A DNA stretch of 64,000 nt, taken from Enoplolaimus lenunculus (lineage: Eukaryota > Nematoda > Enoplea > Enoplida > Thoracostomopsidae). Position numbers and translations under genes: made by a program. The notes below the pieces were generated by a model. The model did no database searches. It saw only the letters and a list, made by a program, of their open reading frames with translations, and had not been told where the DNA came from. The stretch is taken from contig JASANG010001415.1 of the NCBI GenBank assembly GCA_030248215.1, positions 231,306 to 295,305 of the forward strand, written 5' to 3'. This document shows, one piece after another, positions 62,602 to 64,000 of the stretch (within the stretch, counting starts at the first letter, position 1; each line of letters opens with the position of its first letter).

Positions 62602-63050
62602 CAGGGTGTACACGGATAAAAAATTACGGAAACGCATTAATGATAAAAGGGAAACGCAAACGAAGACGGAAAACGAATATTGAAGTATAAAAAAGTAAAC
62701 GATGTTAACAACAGCCAGTGTACTTACTTTTACGTATGCATATACCTATTTGCTGGACTTTGGGTGTAACCGGATATTCGTTTCCGGTTTTGTTAAAAAT
62801 CGATGTTCGTTTCCGTTATAGAAATACCGCAAATTCTGTTTTCTATGATAGAAAATCAGTTTTATATCTCGCAATTTTTTATTACAGGTATGCTGCGATT
62901 GTTCGAAATGAAATAAAGATTACGAAATTCATCTAAGATCTAAAAATTGTAGGTTTATGCGTTATTTCTTAAAATTTTACAAAGCCTGACTAATATTTTC
63001 ATAGCTCAATTGTTGCCAGAAAAATAAAACATCTTTGACAGCGGATGCAC
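62602..63050. mobile_element. Two abutting pieces of the GTAACCGGATATTCG family
   Basis: CAGGGTGTACACGGATAAAA with ACGGAAACGCATTAATG at 62602-62700; then GGGTGTAACCGGATATTCGT and CCGTTATAGAAATACCGCAA at 62760-62835. The blocks match 40856-41254 and 42030 in opposite orientations. Confidence 0.5.
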
Positions 63051-63058
63051 TAAAATTT

Positions 63059-63236
63059 TGGTCAATGTAAAGAACAGGGACGGAACAGTATTATAAGCAT
63101 ATTCCTATGCCAAAGCCTAAGCTTAGCATATTCCTAAGCCTAAACCAAGCAAAAAATTAGTCTAAAGCTTAAGCTCACTTTTCTAGTCTCACAGAAAAAC
63201 GTTCAGTCCCAGATCTTTATTCTTTAGATGGGCCAA
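63059..63236 (-). mobile_element. TTAGGC-cored MITE, 'CAGGGGCGG' subtype
   Basis: GGTCAATGTAAAGAACAGGG then ACGGAAC at the left; GTTCAGTCCCAGATCTTTAT at the right, then TTAGATGGGCCA. Core ATTCCTATGCCAAAGCCTAA. Confidence 0.72.
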
Positions 63237-63465
63237 AACGTTTTAAGATTTTGGACGAATTTCGTTTTAGCCAAATATAACAATTGCAATTGCTGCATAT
63301 CTGTATTAATAAATCAAAGGATCTGCAAGTGATTTACAACTTAAAATATGAAATAGCAGAATTTTCCTTTATTTGTAGAACGGAAACGGACACCAATGCT
63401 TACCGGAAACGAAAATCAAACTATACCTTTTCCGGTAACACCGTGTGCGTGGTGGGTCACAATGT

Positions 63466-63630
63466 CAGGGTGCAACAGTAGTATAAAGCATATTCCTAAG
63501 CCTGAGCCTGAGCGCAAGGGATATTGAAGTATAAAACTATCGCGGCCTATGTTGCTTTTAGGGCCGTAGCAGAAACCTACTCTTATACAACCCCATCAGA
63601 AATCGGGGCGGCGGCCCTAAAAGCAGTTTG
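63466..63630. mobile_element. Scrambled TTAGGC-cored / hAT-like fragments
   Basis: CAGGGTGCAACAGTAGTATA joins a hAT-like left end to the AACAGTAGTATAAAGCATAT right-end block of the hexamer family; later TTTTAGGGCCGTAGCAGAAA and CGGCGGCCCTAAAAG are 'AAAGTAAC'-subtype ends. Confidence 0.5.
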
Positions 63631-63682
63631 TAACCGGATATCCATTTCCGGTAAAAATCGGCACACCTAGCCTATCAGCTCG

Positions 63683-63951
63683 TTAACCCTTTCTCACATG
63701 AATATTTTCTATTTCCCGTGAGACCTACTTTTATGCTAGGATTCGAACTCCGGTGACTGGAGTGGGAGGCGTATACCATCACCACTGAGCTATAGGAGCT
63801 TGATGCTCGAGCCCGAGGGGGCTCTCACGTCTTGTGGTGATTTAGTACTATGTATACGTGTTGCTATTGTTAAACACGGTGCGATATATACTATTTAACG
63901 TGTATACACTGCGCTTAGTTGCCTACAGGCAACTCAATGTGAGAAGGGGTT
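63683..63951. repeat. Inverted-end element TTAACCCTTTCTCACAT holding a tRNA-like core
   Basis: Left TTAACCCTTTCTCACATG, right AATGTGAGAAGGGGTTA, an imperfect inverted pair enclosing the tRNA-like stretch. A second left end, TTAACCCTTTCTCACATGAA, starts at about 63979 and runs off the window, so a further copy follows. Confidence 0.55.
63722..63832 (-). tRNA. tRNA-Gly-like SINE head
   Basis: On the minus strand GCTCCTATAGCTCAGTGGTG is a good A-box half, CGCCTCCCACTCCAG an anticodon-arm-like stretch (loop TCCCACT, possible CCC), and CCGGAGTTCGAATCC a T arm. The acceptor stem does not pair at its 3' side, and 26930 and 44455 are diverged copies, so it is better read as a SINE than a working tRNA. 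Confidence 0.5.
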
Positions 63952-64000
63952 ATAGATAGTAAACTGAAAATTTTTCGCTTAACCCTTTCTCACATGAATA

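Overview
The window is nuclear DNA from an animal, probably an invertebrate. It has intron-split genes with GT-AG junctions, long non-coding stretches, many short DNA-transposon remnants, TA- and TTG-rich microsatellites and tRNA-derived SINE-like pieces. The species cannot be fixed from the sequence. Both genes belong to families known from bilaterians. The TTAGGC-like arrays match the nematode telomere unit, but here they lie inside transposon copies and do not identify the organism.

Two genes are supported, both on the plus strand. (1) 17792-30493 is a BCL11A/BCL11B-type C2H2 zinc-finger transcription regulator. I assembled eleven in-frame coding exons (about 2196 codons plus a stop), including a 64-nt exon that supplies the last cysteine of the N-terminal CCHC finger. 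The seven fingers follow the BCL11 order. The ATG exon was not found and probably lies upstream. (2) 45837-52190 is a GOLM1/GOLM2 (GP73/CASC4)-type Golgi type II membrane protein in five exons, one only 25 nt long. The spliced length is 2022 nt, exactly 674 codons including the stop. The two genes show no sign of shared function or regulation.

Region by region: 1-17.7 kb holds repeats and unassigned DNA, including a 1.37-kb inverted-repeat element with a 168-bp satellite core, microsatellites and several MITE families. 17.8-30.5 kb is the BCL11-like gene, with MITEs in its introns. 30.5-45.5 kb is intergenic and repeat-rich. 45.8-52.2 kb is the GOLM-like gene. 52.2-64 kb is a dense nest of MITEs.

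The repeat fraction is the most unusual part. Several families can be delimited with target-site duplications: a hAT-like family ending CAGGGTGCAACCGG with 8-bp duplications (several exact), a related CAGGGAT-ended family, a TA-flanked family ending CTGTAGTGACCCGAATAAG, a TA-flanked near-palindrome, and a TTAA-flanked piggyBac-like MITE. Two unrelated families (ends GGCCCATGTAAAGA/CAGGGGCGG and CAATTCGTCGACCGACAACT) both carry TTAGGC-type hexamer arrays in their cores. I saw no rRNA gene, CRISPR array, transposase or reverse transcriptase gene. Nothing in the window clearly amounts to a new functional system; the strongest leads are the repeat architecture and the rebuilt gene structures.
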